Part shown: positions 8,341-15,461 of the stretch, piece by piece
How positions within the stretch are numbered: position 1 is the first letter of the stretch
Layout: each line of letters starts with the position of its first letter
Source of the DNA: Syntrophaceae bacterium UBA7520
GTDB lineage: Bacteria; Desulfobacterota; Syntrophia; Syntrophales; Smithellaceae
Direction: 5' to 3'
Assembly (NCBI GenBank): GCA_002478265.1
Contig: DLNC01000020.1
Coordinates: 1 to 40,749 of the forward strand
DNA length: 40,749 nt
Position numbers and translations under genes: made by a program
The notes under the pieces: model-generated
Seen by the model: the letters and a program-made list of their open reading frames with translations, nothing else
Told to the model about the DNA's origin: nothing
Databases searched by the model: none

Positions 8341-9567
8341 ATGCCAAAGTTTAGTTACAAGGCTATCAATGAAAACGGCAATAAAATAAGCGGGGTAGTG
8401 GATGCCACGACAATTGAGGAAGCGACTTCCCTGTTGGTGGCGCGAGGGCTAATTCCGGAAAAAATTAGTTCGCAGGGTGAAGTGTCATCCGGCGGCGTTT
8501 TCTCCGGCCTAATGGCGCTCTTTAGCAAAATTAAAGTCAACGATCTGATAATATTTACCAAACAATTCCGCTCGATGATGAGCGCCGGTGTGCCGATAAT
8601 CAGGCTTTTACAGGTGTTGGAAGTGCAGACGGAAAATCGAGTGCTCAAAAGAGCTATTGCCGAAATCGTCGCGGATATCCGGCAGGGCTCGACTCTTTCG
8701 GAAGCGATGCAGAAATTTCCGAACATCTTTTCGCCGCTTTACTGCGCGATGATCCGCGCGGGAGAAATGAGCGGCAGCATCATAAGTGTGCTGGATAGAT
8801 TGATTTATATTATCGAGCATGAGCATAAGGTTAAATCGGATATTAAATCAGCGTTGCGTTATCCCGTAATCGTTGTCATAGCGCTAAGCATCGCCTTTAT
8901 TATTCTTTTAACGGTTGTTGTTCCCCAATTTGTATCTCTTTTCAGCAGATCAGGCCTTACTTTGCCGTGGCCGACACAGATTGCCGTAATGCTCCATAAA
9001 TTTTTAGTTAATTATTGGTATATAATTTTAGGATTCATCATAATAGTTGTTGCCGCGCTGGCCGCTTACTTTAAAACACCGCAGGGCAGGTTTGTCCGCG
9101 ATTCTTTTTATCTGGAAATTCCTATTCTGGGACCGGTTTTTAAAAAAGCGGCGCTTTCCCGCTTTGCCAGCATCTTTGCTATTTTGCAAACCAGCGGCGT
9201 TCCCGTTATGCAATCCCTCACAATTTTGTCGGAAACAATAGGCAACGAAGCAATAGCGCGCGCTTTTGAGCATCTGCGCGAGCGGATCGAAGAAGGAGAG
9301 GGAATATCCGCGCCGCTGAAATCTTCACGTTATTTTACGCCGATGGTCGTGGACATGATTGCGATCGGCGAGGAATCGGGAAATCTCGATGAAATGCTGC
9401 GTGAAATTACCAAGCATTATGATGATGAGGTTGAATACGCGGTAAAAGGTCTTTCCGACGCGATTGGCCCAATTTTAATTGTCGCTCTCGCGGCCGTAGT
9501 CGGTTTTTTTGCCTTGGCGATATTCATGCCGATGTGGGATCTCACGAAGCTGGCGACAAAACATTAA
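8341..9567 (+). CDS. Pilus inner-membrane platform protein, PilC/GspF/MshG family
   Basis: 408 aa, the normal length for the family. It begins MPKFSYKAINENGNKISG, the classic opening of GspF/PilC proteins, and has two repeated GspF domains (about 65-190 and 270-395). Each ends in hydrophobic membrane segments (about 170-195, 220-245 and 375-400). The repeat signature FTKQFRSMMSAGVPI is in the first domain and FASIFAILQTSGVPV in the second. The protein sits under the ATPase hexamer and turns its motion into pilin extraction. It is the last gene of the assembly block, with the regulator gene starting one base after its stop codon. Confidence 0.92.
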   Translation: MPKFSYKAINENGNKISGVVDATTIEEATSLLVARGLIPEKISSQGEVSSGGVFSGLMALFSKIKVNDLIIFTKQFRSMMSAGVPIIRLLQVLEVQTENRVLKRAIAEIVADIRQGSTLSEAMQKFPNIFSPLYCAMIRAGEMSGSIISVLDRLIYIIEHEHKVKSDIKSALRYPVIVVIALSIAFIILLTVVVPQFVSLFSRSGLTLPWPTQIAVMLHKFLVNYWYIILGFIIIVVAALAAYFKTPQGRFVRDSFYLEIPILGPVFKKAALSRFASIFAILQTSGVPVMQSLTILSETIGNEAIARAFEHLRERIEEGEGISAPLKSSRYFTPMVVDMIAIGEESGNLDEMLREITKHYDDEVEYAVKGLSDAIGPILIVALAAVVGFFALAIFMPMWDLTKLATKH

Positions 9568-9568
9568 A

Positions 9569-10897
9569 ATGAAAAATAAAAAACATTACATAAGCCTGAA
9601 AATTTTAATTCCGCTAATTTATTCAGGGATATCTCTTCTTGGCCTTGTTTTAGCCTGTCAGTTATCAGCGAATTTTTATCGCAATAATCCCACGGGTAAT
9701 TTTAATTATGCCGGTCTTTTCTTATTGATTGGGTTACTTACTTTTTTGATAAGTTTATTCATGATTAATTTATTTTTGAGACCAATAGAAAAATTTCTTA
9801 AAAAAACAAAAGATTTGCCGGCCATGCAAAATATTCTTCCGGAAAATCCCGCAAAAATAATAGATGATATTAGCAGAATAGAGAAGGCATTTGATAATGT
9901 CGCCAATATCTTGAGCTATGTAGAAAGCAAGGAGTTATTCCCTCAAATTATCGCCACCAGCCCTGAAATGCGGCAGATATTTACACAAATAACAAAAGTT
10001 GCCCCTACTGATTCCACGGTGCTCATTTCCGGTGAAAGCGGCACGGGAAAAGAACTGGTCGCGCAAAGTATTTATGAGCATAGTTTGAGAAAAAATAAGC
10101 CGTTTATCAAAGTAAATTGTGTGGCTATCCCGGAAGGATTGCTGGAAAGTGAATTTTTCGGTCATGAAAAAGGAGCTTTTACCGGAGCGGTGGCGCAGAA
10201 AAAAGGCAAATTTGAATTGGCGCACGGAGGCACGATATTTTTGGATGAAATAGGCGATATGCCGCTCGCAACGCAGGCAAAAATTCTGCGTGTTTTGCAG
10301 GAGAAGGAATTTGAAAGAGTAGGAGGATCTCATACTATTAGCGTTGATGTCAGAATAATCGCCGCAACAAACAAAGATCTTTCTGATTTAATTAAGAAAG
10401 GCGCCTTTAGGGAAGATTTGTATTTTCGTCTTAATGTTTTTTCCATAACTTTGCCCCCGTTGAGGGAAAGAATAGAAGACATACCACTTCTGGCAAATTA
10501 TTTTTTGGCTCAACAAGATAAGCAAGTTGCCTTATCCCCTGATGTTCTTAAAATGTTTATGGGCTATAAATGGCCGGGTAATGTGCGAGAATTAAGAAAT
10601 GTTTTGGAACAGGCGGCCGTTTTGACGGATAAAGATTTGATTGAGCCGCAACATCTGCCGGAAAATATCAGAGCGAAATATCTAATTCTGTCTGGTCATT
10701 TAGATAATGGAAACAAAAAAATTAATCTTGATGAGAGATTGCTGATAATGGAAAGGGAATTAATTATAGAGGCATTAAAAGCATCCGGCGGCGTACAGGT
10801 TAAGGCGGCATCACTGCTGGGAATTAATCAGAGAAGCTTATGGCATCGCGTTAAAAAATTAAATATAGATATTGAAGAGTTAAAGCAACTACAATAA
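9569..10897 (+). CDS. Membrane-anchored sigma-54-dependent transcriptional activator
   Basis: 442 aa bacterial enhancer-binding protein. Two membrane helices near the N-terminus (about 9-30 and 41-66) are followed by a short linker, not a response-regulator receiver. The central AAA+ domain has Walker A GESGTGKE (155-162) and an intact GAFTGA sigma-54 contact loop (202-207). The C-terminus is a Fis-type helix-turn-helix (about 400-440). The start is ATG at 9569, one base after the pilC stop; an upstream in-frame extension inside pilC is less likely because the hydrophobic helices begin just after this Met. Its place immediately before a pilin gene with a sigma-54 promoter strongly suggests a PilR-like role controlling pilin transcription. 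The signal sensed through the membrane part is unknown, and no kinase gene adjoins it. Confidence 0.88.
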   Translation: MKNKKHYISLKILIPLIYSGISLLGLVLACQLSANFYRNNPTGNFNYAGLFLLIGLLTFLISLFMINLFLRPIEKFLKKTKDLPAMQNILPENPAKIIDDISRIEKAFDNVANILSYVESKELFPQIIATSPEMRQIFTQITKVAPTDSTVLISGESGTGKELVAQSIYEHSLRKNKPFIKVNCVAIPEGLLESEFFGHEKGAFTGAVAQKKGKFELAHGGTIFLDEIGDMPLATQAKILRVLQEKEFERVGGSHTISVDVRIIAATNKDLSDLIKKGAFREDLYFRLNVFSITLPPLRERIEDIPLLANYFLAQQDKQVALSPDVLKMFMGYKWPGNVRELRNVLEQAAVLTDKDLIEPQHLPENIRAKYLILSGHLDNGNKKINLDERLLIMERELIIEALKASGGVQVKAASLLGINQRSLWHRVKKLNIDIEELKQLQ

Positions 10898-10912
10898 TTG
10901 TAGATGCTTCAA
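10872..10912 (+). promoter_or_regulatory. Candidate enhancer (UAS) for the sigma-54 activator
   Basis: Four similar hexamers lie within 41 bases: TTGAAG (10872-10877), CTACAA (10889-10894), TTGTAG (10898-10903) and CTTCAA (10907-10912). They form two overlapping dyads: CTACAAT-A-ATTGTAG (10889-10903) and TTGTAG-ATG-CTTCAA (10898-10912). The cluster is about 120-160 bp upstream of the -24 element of the pilin promoter, the usual distance for an enhancer-binding protein. It overlaps the end of the activator gene, so 10889-10903 could instead be a weak terminator-like hairpin. Assignment is inference from position and symmetry. Confidence 0.4.
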
Positions 10913-11033
10913 CATATTTTGTATATATAATTATCAATAAAAAGAAATTTTAAAAGCTCTTCTAGATAAAACAAATAGTAATTTCAATGCTTTATCTTTA
11001 AAAAAAGAAAGGAGGCGATCAATTAATTAAAAC

Positions 11034-11049
11034 TGGTATGTAATTTGCT
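11034..11049 (+). promoter_or_regulatory. Sigma-54 promoter of the first pilin gene
   Basis: TGGTATGTAATTTGCT matches the -24/-12 consensus TGGCACG-N4-TTGCW, with the invariant GG (11035-11036) and GC (11047-11048) exactly 10 bases apart. The predicted transcription start is near 11060, giving a 57-nt leader to the ATG at 11117. The leader contains a short dyad GGCA-N5-TGCC (11070-11082) and the ribosome site AAGGAG (11103-11108). The gene immediately upstream encodes a sigma-54 activator. Confidence 0.78.
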
Positions 11050-11116
11050 GTACTCAATGGTGAATAATTGGCATGAATTGCCGAAAAATTAACTTTAAAA
11101 TAAAGGAGAAAGAAAA

Positions 11117-11479
11117 ATGAGAAATCAGAAAGGTTTTACACTAATCGAAATCATCGCTGTGCTGGTAATTTTGGGCATTCTGGCGGCAGTGGCCATCCCA
11201 AGATATATTGACCTTCAGGATGAAGCAAGATTGGCAGCCGCGCAGGGAGGTGTTGCCGCTGCTCAGTCGGCTATTTCTATGAACTATGCTCGTTATCTGT
11301 TGAATCCGACAGGTGCGCTGGCAGGACCTGCTGCAGCATGTGCTACAGTTACCACAGACGCTCCAGCTGGTGTAAATTTTACAGTCACGTGTGACGGTGA
11401 TGACTGGACTGTCGCTTCTAGCACAATTACCTCAACATACGGTGGGCAAGTAGCAACAGGCACATGGACTAGACCTTAA
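11117..11479 (+). CDS. Major type IV pilin, MshA-like (copy 1)
   Basis: 120 aa prepilin. It has a six-residue leader (MRNQKG), then the prepilin peptidase site with Phe at +1 and the conserved Glu at +5 (G^FTLIE), then the hydrophobic helix and an Ala-rich helical stretch with a VAAAQSAIS segment. Two cysteines in the C-terminal half (in AAACATV and TVTCDG) probably form the disulfide loop of the pilin head. Its mature mass is small for a type IV pilin. Strong RBS AAGGAG and its own sigma-54 promoter indicate high, regulated expression. It is followed by a good terminator, so it can be a monocistronic, abundant transcript, as expected of the major subunit. Confidence 0.9.
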   Translation: MRNQKGFTLIEIIAVLVILGILAAVAIPRYIDLQDEARLAAAQGGVAAAQSAISMNYARYLLNPTGALAGPAAACATVTTDAPAGVNFTVTCDGDDWTVASSTITSTYGGQVATGTWTRP

Positions 11480-11530
11480 ATATTTTGTAAAAACTATTAA
11501 TTTATTCTAAATTAACACGTTTAGTTTGAG

Positions 11531-11565
11531 TGCCGGAAGGCTTGCGATAGCTTTCCGGCATTTTT
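11531..11565 (+). terminator. Rho-independent terminator after pilin copy 1
   Basis: TGCCGGAA (11531-11538) pairs with TTCCGGCA (11553-11560). The stem continues inward through a G-U pair to CT/AG, giving about 12 pairs and a six-base loop, followed by TTTTT. It lies 52 bases after the pilin stop. Confidence 0.88.
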
Positions 11566-11597
11566 ATAAAAAGAATTTACAATCGTTATTACATTAA

Positions 11598-11636
11598 ATG
11601 CTTCAATTTTTTTGTAGATTAATAAAATTGAAGCAT
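11598..11636. repeat. 13-bp perfect inverted repeat upstream of pilin copy 2
   Basis: ATGCTTCAATTTT (11598-11610) is the exact reverse complement of AAAATTGAAGCAT (11624-11636), separated by 13 bases. It contains CTTCAA and TTGAAG, and the loop holds TTGTAG (11612-11617): the same hexamers found in the cluster at 10872-10912 before pilin copy 1. It has no T-run placed to make it a normal terminator. A protein-binding site is the more likely reading (inference). Confidence 0.7.
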
Positions 11637-11793
11637 GTATTAAAAATATTAGGTAGAAATTATAAATATAGAATTTAGAATCTGTATGGTATGAAGAAAA
11701 ACCTTTTTAATGAAGGTGATATTAGGATAATGATCAATTAGAATAAATATTTAAGCAAACATCAATAAATGGATAATTTATTTGAGGTGATAA

Positions 11794-12159
11794 ATGGTAA
11801 AAAATCACAAAGGATTTACTCTAATTGAAATTATTGCCGTTCTGGTTATTTTAGGCATACTTGCTGTAATAGCCATTCCCAGATTTGTTGATCTTCAAAA
11901 TGATGCCAATAGAGCTGCTGCGCAGGGCGGTGTTGCGGCTGCTCAGTCCGCAATTTCAATAGCTTATGCTTCTCATTTATTAGGCAATAATACCGTTTCT
12001 GGACCTGCGGCTGCATGCGCTGGAATTGTGATTGATATTCCGACGGGTGCATCATTTAACATAGTTTGCACGGGAAATTCCTGGAATGAACATAGTTTAA
12101 TTACATCGACCTATAACGGTGCTGTGGCGACAGGCAATTGGATTAATCCATCACTGTAA
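11794..12159 (+). CDS. Type IV pilin, MshA-like paralogue (copy 2)
   Basis: 121 aa prepilin with leader MVKNHKG, cleavage before Phe, Glu at +5, and the same helix and VAAAQSAIS segment as copy 1. It shares the GPAAACA motif, a second cysteine (IVCTGN) and the ending pattern ITSTY-G-VATG-W. The two genes are clear tandem duplicates that differ mostly in the exposed C-terminal half. RBS GAGG lies just upstream of the ATG. The ECF sigma gene starts 9 bases after its stop, with no terminator between, so this copy appears cotranscribed with a regulator. It may be an alternative major pilin or a lower-abundance subunit. Confidence 0.88.
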   Translation: MVKNHKGFTLIEIIAVLVILGILAVIAIPRFVDLQNDANRAAAQGGVAAAQSAISIAYASHLLGNNTVSGPAAACAGIVIDIPTGASFNIVCTGNSWNEHSLITSTYNGAVATGNWINPSL

Positions 12160-12168
12160 AAAGAAAAG

Positions 12169-12678
12169 ATGGAACAAAAAGAGGCGGCAAAAATCATTGA
12201 CCGCGTATTGCAAGGAGATAGACAAGCTTACGCTCTTTTAGTAAAGGAATATAAATCACCCATATATAATTTGGCCTATCGCATGACCGGCAACCTTGAA
12301 GATGCCGCCGATTTGACGCAGGATATTTTTATTCGCGCTTATATTCATCTTTGGCGCTACAATCCCGAAAAAAAATTCTTTACCTGGCTTTATACCATAG
12401 CGCTGAACACTATTAAAAATTTCATCAAAAAAAACAAAATCACGCAAACTTCAGACTTAAAAGAGAATCAATCTTTGGCAGAGCAAAATTCATCTGCGGC
12501 GCAAGATATGGATATTTACCTCTCGGCGCTCGACGTGCAAACGCGCGCGTTTATACTTATGAAGTATGTCCAAGAACTCTCTTTTGAAGAAATATCCGAA
12601 ATTTCCGGTAAGTCTATCAGCGCGGTAAAAATGCGCGTATACAGGGGGCTAGAGAGCTTAAGATCAAAGATAAAATGA
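12169..12678 (+). CDS. ECF-type RNA polymerase sigma factor
   Basis: 169 aa with only the two domains of group 4 sigma factors. Region 2 (about 20-95) carries the core-binding segment MTGNLEDAADLTQDIF and the DNA-melting part WLYTIALNTIKNFIKK. Region 4 (about 115-168) has the helix-turn-helix LSFEEISEISGKSISAVKMR that reads the -35 element. It directs RNA polymerase to a special promoter set. It follows pilin copy 2 by 9 bases with a poor ribosome site. No zinc-finger anti-sigma factor adjoins it; the best candidate is the membrane protein at 13979-14593, one gene further on. Confidence 0.9.
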   Translation: MEQKEAAKIIDRVLQGDRQAYALLVKEYKSPIYNLAYRMTGNLEDAADLTQDIFIRAYIHLWRYNPEKKFFTWLYTIALNTIKNFIKKNKITQTSDLKENQSLAEQNSSAAQDMDIYLSALDVQTRAFILMKYVQELSFEEISEISGKSISAVKMRVYRGLESLRSKIK

Positions 12679-12839
12679 TTAATATTATTAACAATTCGAC
12701 TGACAAAACAGATGCATAGAAGTATTTTATAAATGATATATCAAATTGATTAACTGCCGATTTAGCGGTATATTATAAATCAGAAATTTGAGAAGCGGTT
12801 ATTAAATTTCACTGCACGCAGGGCTTAAAGGGCTTCTTT

Positions 12840-13805
12840 GTGGATAAGCGGTTTTTAAAAAGCAAATTCAATATCGACAAAGAGCTTGTTAATATTTTAT
12901 TGCTTATTGCTATTGCCTGTTTTATATATTTTTTCATTATTAACCAGCGGGCTTTTCTGAATGTTTTTTATCTCCCCGTTTTAATCGGCGCTTATTTTTT
13001 CGGCAAGAAATACGCGGTAATTTCATCCGTATTTTCCGTGTCTATAATTTATTTAATGGCTTATTTTTCGCCCCACAGTTTTACCCCGCAGGAAGCAGGC
13101 AGTGCGGAATTTTTCAAATGGTTTGATCTTCTTACGTGGGGAGTCATTCTTGTCATTACCGGATACTGCATGGGAATTCTTTATGATAAAAAGGAAAAAA
13201 GCAAAAAAGAGCTGCAAAGAACATATAGCGGCATAATAGAAATGTTGTCGCTGGTCATTGCGTCCGCAGATAATTATACGCAAAGCCATTCACACAGGGT
13301 TTCGGTCATTGCACAAATGATTGCCAAACAGATGAAGCTCGATCCGATAGAGGTTGAGAATATTCGCGTTGCCGCTCTGCTTCATGATTTGGGAAAGGTG
13401 GGCGTTAGCGAAGCGATTTTGCAGAAAGTAACCGCGCTAAATGATACCGAAAAAGTAATTGTTAAAAAACATACGTGGATGGCTATAAATCTGCTGGAGC
13501 CTTTGGGGGAAACTGTTACGGATATATTACCGATGATTTTACATCATCATGAAAAATATAACGGCACCGGTTACAATGAGGCTCAAAAAGATGAAATACC
13601 TCGCGGGGCAAAGATTATCGCCGTGGCCGATGTCTATGACGCGCTGACGACCGATCGTCCCTATCGCAAAGCATTCAGCCCGCTTCAGGCAAAACAGGAA
13701 ATTCTTGCCAATGCGGGAATTGATTTTGACCCAAAAGTTGTGGAAGCATTTAATCAGATATTTCCTTATATCGAAGCGGATAGATTTCTCTCCAATTCCG
13801 CGTAA
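12840..13805 (+). CDS. Membrane HD-GYP-type phosphohydrolase (possible c-di-GMP phosphodiesterase)
   Basis: 321 aa. Three to four hydrophobic helices occupy about 17-120 (ELVNILLLIAIACFIYFFII first), followed by a charged linker and an HD-GYP domain (about 130-315). Metal-binding motifs are present: H182-D183 in LLHDLGKVGV, the HHHE box (235-238), and DVYDALTTDRPYRKA downstream. The diagnostic GYP triplet reads GYN (244-246). HD-GYP proteins hydrolyse cyclic di-GMP to pGpG or GMP, and GYP is linked to GGDEF partner contacts and activity, so hydrolysis is plausible rather than proven. GTG start at 12840 with a weak AAAGGG site upstream. Its position inside a locus whose ATPase has c-di-GMP-binding motifs supports a regulatory role. 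Confidence 0.85.
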   Translation: MDKRFLKSKFNIDKELVNILLLIAIACFIYFFIINQRAFLNVFYLPVLIGAYFFGKKYAVISSVFSVSIIYLMAYFSPHSFTPQEAGSAEFFKWFDLLTWGVILVITGYCMGILYDKKEKSKKELQRTYSGIIEMLSLVIASADNYTQSHSHRVSVIAQMIAKQMKLDPIEVENIRVAALLHDLGKVGVSEAILQKVTALNDTEKVIVKKHTWMAINLLEPLGETVTDILPMILHHHEKYNGTGYNEAQKDEIPRGAKIIAVADVYDALTTDRPYRKAFSPLQAKQEILANAGIDFDPKVVEAFNQIFPYIEADRFLSNSA

Positions 13806-13936
13806 TTGTTTTAATCTTTTTGTGACTATTTAACTTCAAATATTGTATATAGTTATATAATTGGAAAACTAAAATTTTGTTATCGCGATACGTAGCTAGG
13901 CCACCGTGGAGATTTTTTTAATGGTCATAAATCATA

Positions 13937-13963
13937 AGATTGCCTGGCTTTGTTCGCAATGAC
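13937..13963. repeat. Fragment resembling a dispersed 'AGATTGC...CGCAATGAC' intergenic element
   Basis: The stretch begins AGATTGCC and ends TTCGCAATGAC. Short palindromic intergenic elements with these two ends (GCAATCT ... CGCAATGAC on opposite strands) are scattered in many bacterial genomes, and this looks like one degenerate copy. It lies just before the preferred start of the next gene, which argues against an upstream TTG start (13940). Recognition is from memory; only one copy is in the window. Confidence 0.3.
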
Positions 13964-13978
13964 ATAGAACGGGAAACA

Positions 13979-14593
13979 ATGGGAAATCATAATGATATTA
14001 TAGATATAATAAGAAAGCGGAAAACAATAACCCCGCCGGATGATATTATACAAAAGGTCATGGAAGAAGCGAAGAAATCTGAAGACAGCCTTGTATATAG
14101 ATTATACCGTTTGCTTTTTCAGCGCCGCCGGCTAAGTTCTGATGCCGAGAGCATTCTTTCCGGCAAAATAGTTTCGCCGGCACAGTGCTTCTTTTTATTG
14201 TTTATCGTTGGACTCTTTTATCTGCTTCTGGGGCTGTTTGTAATTTTGGGCATGAAGGATTTATTGGCAAATACAAACATAAATCAATGGTTGCGTTTTC
14301 AGCCATACCTGGCGGCAATCAGCGGTCTCCTCATTATCTGGCTGGCTTTACTTATAAAGAAAAAACCGCAGACAATCATTTTTGTCAAATACGGAATAGT
14401 GGCGCACAGCATTTTTATCGTAATTAACGCATTAATTTTAGAATTCGTGCTGATTTTCCCGATGGCCTTTGTTTTTTTGCTCTTGCTGACGGCGCTGGTT
14501 TTTTTGCTGAATGCTTTAATGATCAGCTCTCTGAGAAATATTATTGGTAACGGCTTGCGGAAAACAGGCGTGGAGATCGCGGATAATGCTTAA
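13979..14593 (+). CDS. Four-helix membrane protein, possible anti-sigma factor
   Basis: 204 aa, function not recognised by homology. The soluble N-terminus (about 1-70) contains the stretch TITPPDDIIQKVMEEAKK, a pattern (Pro-Pro then KVM before a membrane part) often seen in anti-sigma factors. Four hydrophobic segments follow, at roughly 72-95, 105-125, 133-155 and 160-185. There is no HxxxCxxC zinc motif. ATG at 13979 is preferred over an upstream TTG because GGGA lies just before it. It sits two genes after the ECF sigma factor, with the HD-GYP gene between, and its end overlaps the start of the first minor pilin gene by 8 bases, tying it to the pilus operon. Confidence 0.65.
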   Translation: MGNHNDIIDIIRKRKTITPPDDIIQKVMEEAKKSEDSLVYRLYRLLFQRRRLSSDAESILSGKIVSPAQCFFLLFIVGLFYLLLGLFVILGMKDLLANTNINQWLRFQPYLAAISGLLIIWLALLIKKKPQTIIFVKYGIVAHSIFIVINALILEFVLIFPMAFVFLLLLTALVFLLNALMISSLRNIIGNGLRKTGVEIADNA

Positions 14594-15092
14594 AGAATCA
14601 TCAAAAGGATTTACTCTTTTAGAGCTGATTGCCTTGTTCGTTGTGATCGGCATTCTGGCTGCCGTAGCCGTTTCCCGTGTAACAAATACAGATGTGGAAG
14701 TAATTACCGGCGCGGATACGCTTAAGATGCACCTGCGTTACGCGCAGACCATGGCGATGAACTCCAACCCCAACGCGCCCGGTGACGCGACTGTCTGGGG
14801 AATAAGCTGCAGCGGCACAAGCTACTGGCTCTTCAACGGCGCCAACCCCGGAGCTAATATTATCCTCCTGCCGGAGGATGACCAATATATCAATCCGGAC
14901 AGAACGATAAATCTGACAAAAAAGAAAATCAATATAAGCAGTTTTACGGTGTATTTCGATAATCGGGGCATTCCTTATTCCACGTATCCCGCCACGCAGT
15001 GGGTGGGAACGCCCATAAGCGTGGCCCCGGCAAGCGGCGGCGGCTCAACGGTAACTGTTAACATTACTCCCTTTACAGGATATGTCCCATGA
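14586..15092 (+). CDS. Minor pilin, GspH/FimT-like
   Basis: 168 aa prepilin: leader MLKESSKG, then FTLLE with Glu at +5, a hydrophobic helix, and a beta-rich C-terminal head with two nearby cysteine-free Gly/Ser loops. A single Cys lies in ISCSGTS. Length and the phrase LKMHLRYAQTMAMNSN after the helix are typical of GspH/FimT proteins. The ATG overlaps the end of the preceding gene (ATGCTTAA), indicating coupled translation. It is the first of four minor pilins in H-I-J-K order. Confidence 0.82.
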   Translation: MLKESSKGFTLLELIALFVVIGILAAVAVSRVTNTDVEVITGADTLKMHLRYAQTMAMNSNPNAPGDATVWGISCSGTSYWLFNGANPGANIILLPEDDQYINPDRTINLTKKKINISSFTVYFDNRGIPYSTYPATQWVGTPISVAPASGGGSTVTVNITPFTGYVP

Positions 15093-15454
15093 AAAGAAAC
15101 AGCGGGTTCACGCTTATTGAAATCATCATCACCATCACTCTTATCGCGGTGGCCGCGGCGCTTTTTGTGGCTTATATCGGCACATCTTTCACGCAAAGCC
15201 CGGTTTCTTCAGGAATGGTGGCCAAACAATATGCGCTGATTCAGCAGATGGAATTAATAACCAGCCAATATCGCCAGGAAATAAATAACGGCACTTTAAA
15301 CCTTAACAATTTCAAAACCTATGTTGATGCCAACCCGTATATTGACTCCTCTAATTTTACCACGCTGAGCAGTGGTTCGTATACAACACAGCAGGTTTTG
15401 GTTGTCGCGCTTAAAGACGGAGACCAGACGATTATGAGTATTTTTACGCAGTAG
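15089..15454 (+). CDS. Minor pilin, GspI/PilV-like
   Basis: 121 aa prepilin. The leader is MKRNSG, followed by FTLIE with Glu at +5 and a hydrophobic helix. The small head domain has no cysteines. It overlaps the preceding gene by four bases (ATGA). Assignment to the I-type is from position between the H-like and J-like genes and from small size; the head domain itself is not diagnostic. Confidence 0.75.
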   Translation: MKRNSGFTLIEIIITITLIAVAAALFVAYIGTSFTQSPVSSGMVAKQYALIQQMELITSQYRQEINNGTLNLNNFKTYVDANPYIDSSNFTTLSSGSYTTQQVLVVALKDGDQTIMSIFTQ

Positions 15455-15461
15455 GCTTAAT

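Larger units (their letters stand above)
11480..11793. other. Intergenic region between the two pilin genes
   Basis: This 314-base gap has no credible coding sequence. It contains the terminator at 11531-11565, the 13-bp inverted repeat at 11598-11636, and an isolated TGGTATG (11687-11693). That heptamer is identical to the -24 half of the sigma-54 promoter before copy 1, but here it is not followed by a TTGC -12 element. A 7-bp hairpin AATAAAT/ATTTATT (11764-11782) ends two bases before the ribosome site GAGG (11784-11787) of copy 2. A promoter for copy 2 should lie in this gap, but I could not identify one with confidence. Confidence 0.55.

Noticed and set aside
9509..9568. 20-residue N-terminal extension of the sigma-54 activator inside pilC
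   Set aside because: The extension is Arg/Trp/Cys-rich read-through of pilC, and ATG 9569 sits right before the first membrane helix.
11069..11082. TTGGCATGAATTGC as a second sigma-54 site before pilin copy 1
   Set aside because: Only 8 bases separate GG and GC, two fewer than required. It is kept only as a short dyad in the leader.
11057..11092. Tiny ORF (11 codons, beginning ATGGTGAAT) in the pilin leader
   Set aside because: It begins before the predicted transcription start near 11060 and has no ribosome site; the AAAGGAGG upstream is more than 30 bases away.
13940..13978. TTG start giving 13 extra residues to the four-helix membrane protein
   Set aside because: The bases match a dispersed intergenic element and there is a better-placed ATG with GGGA before it.
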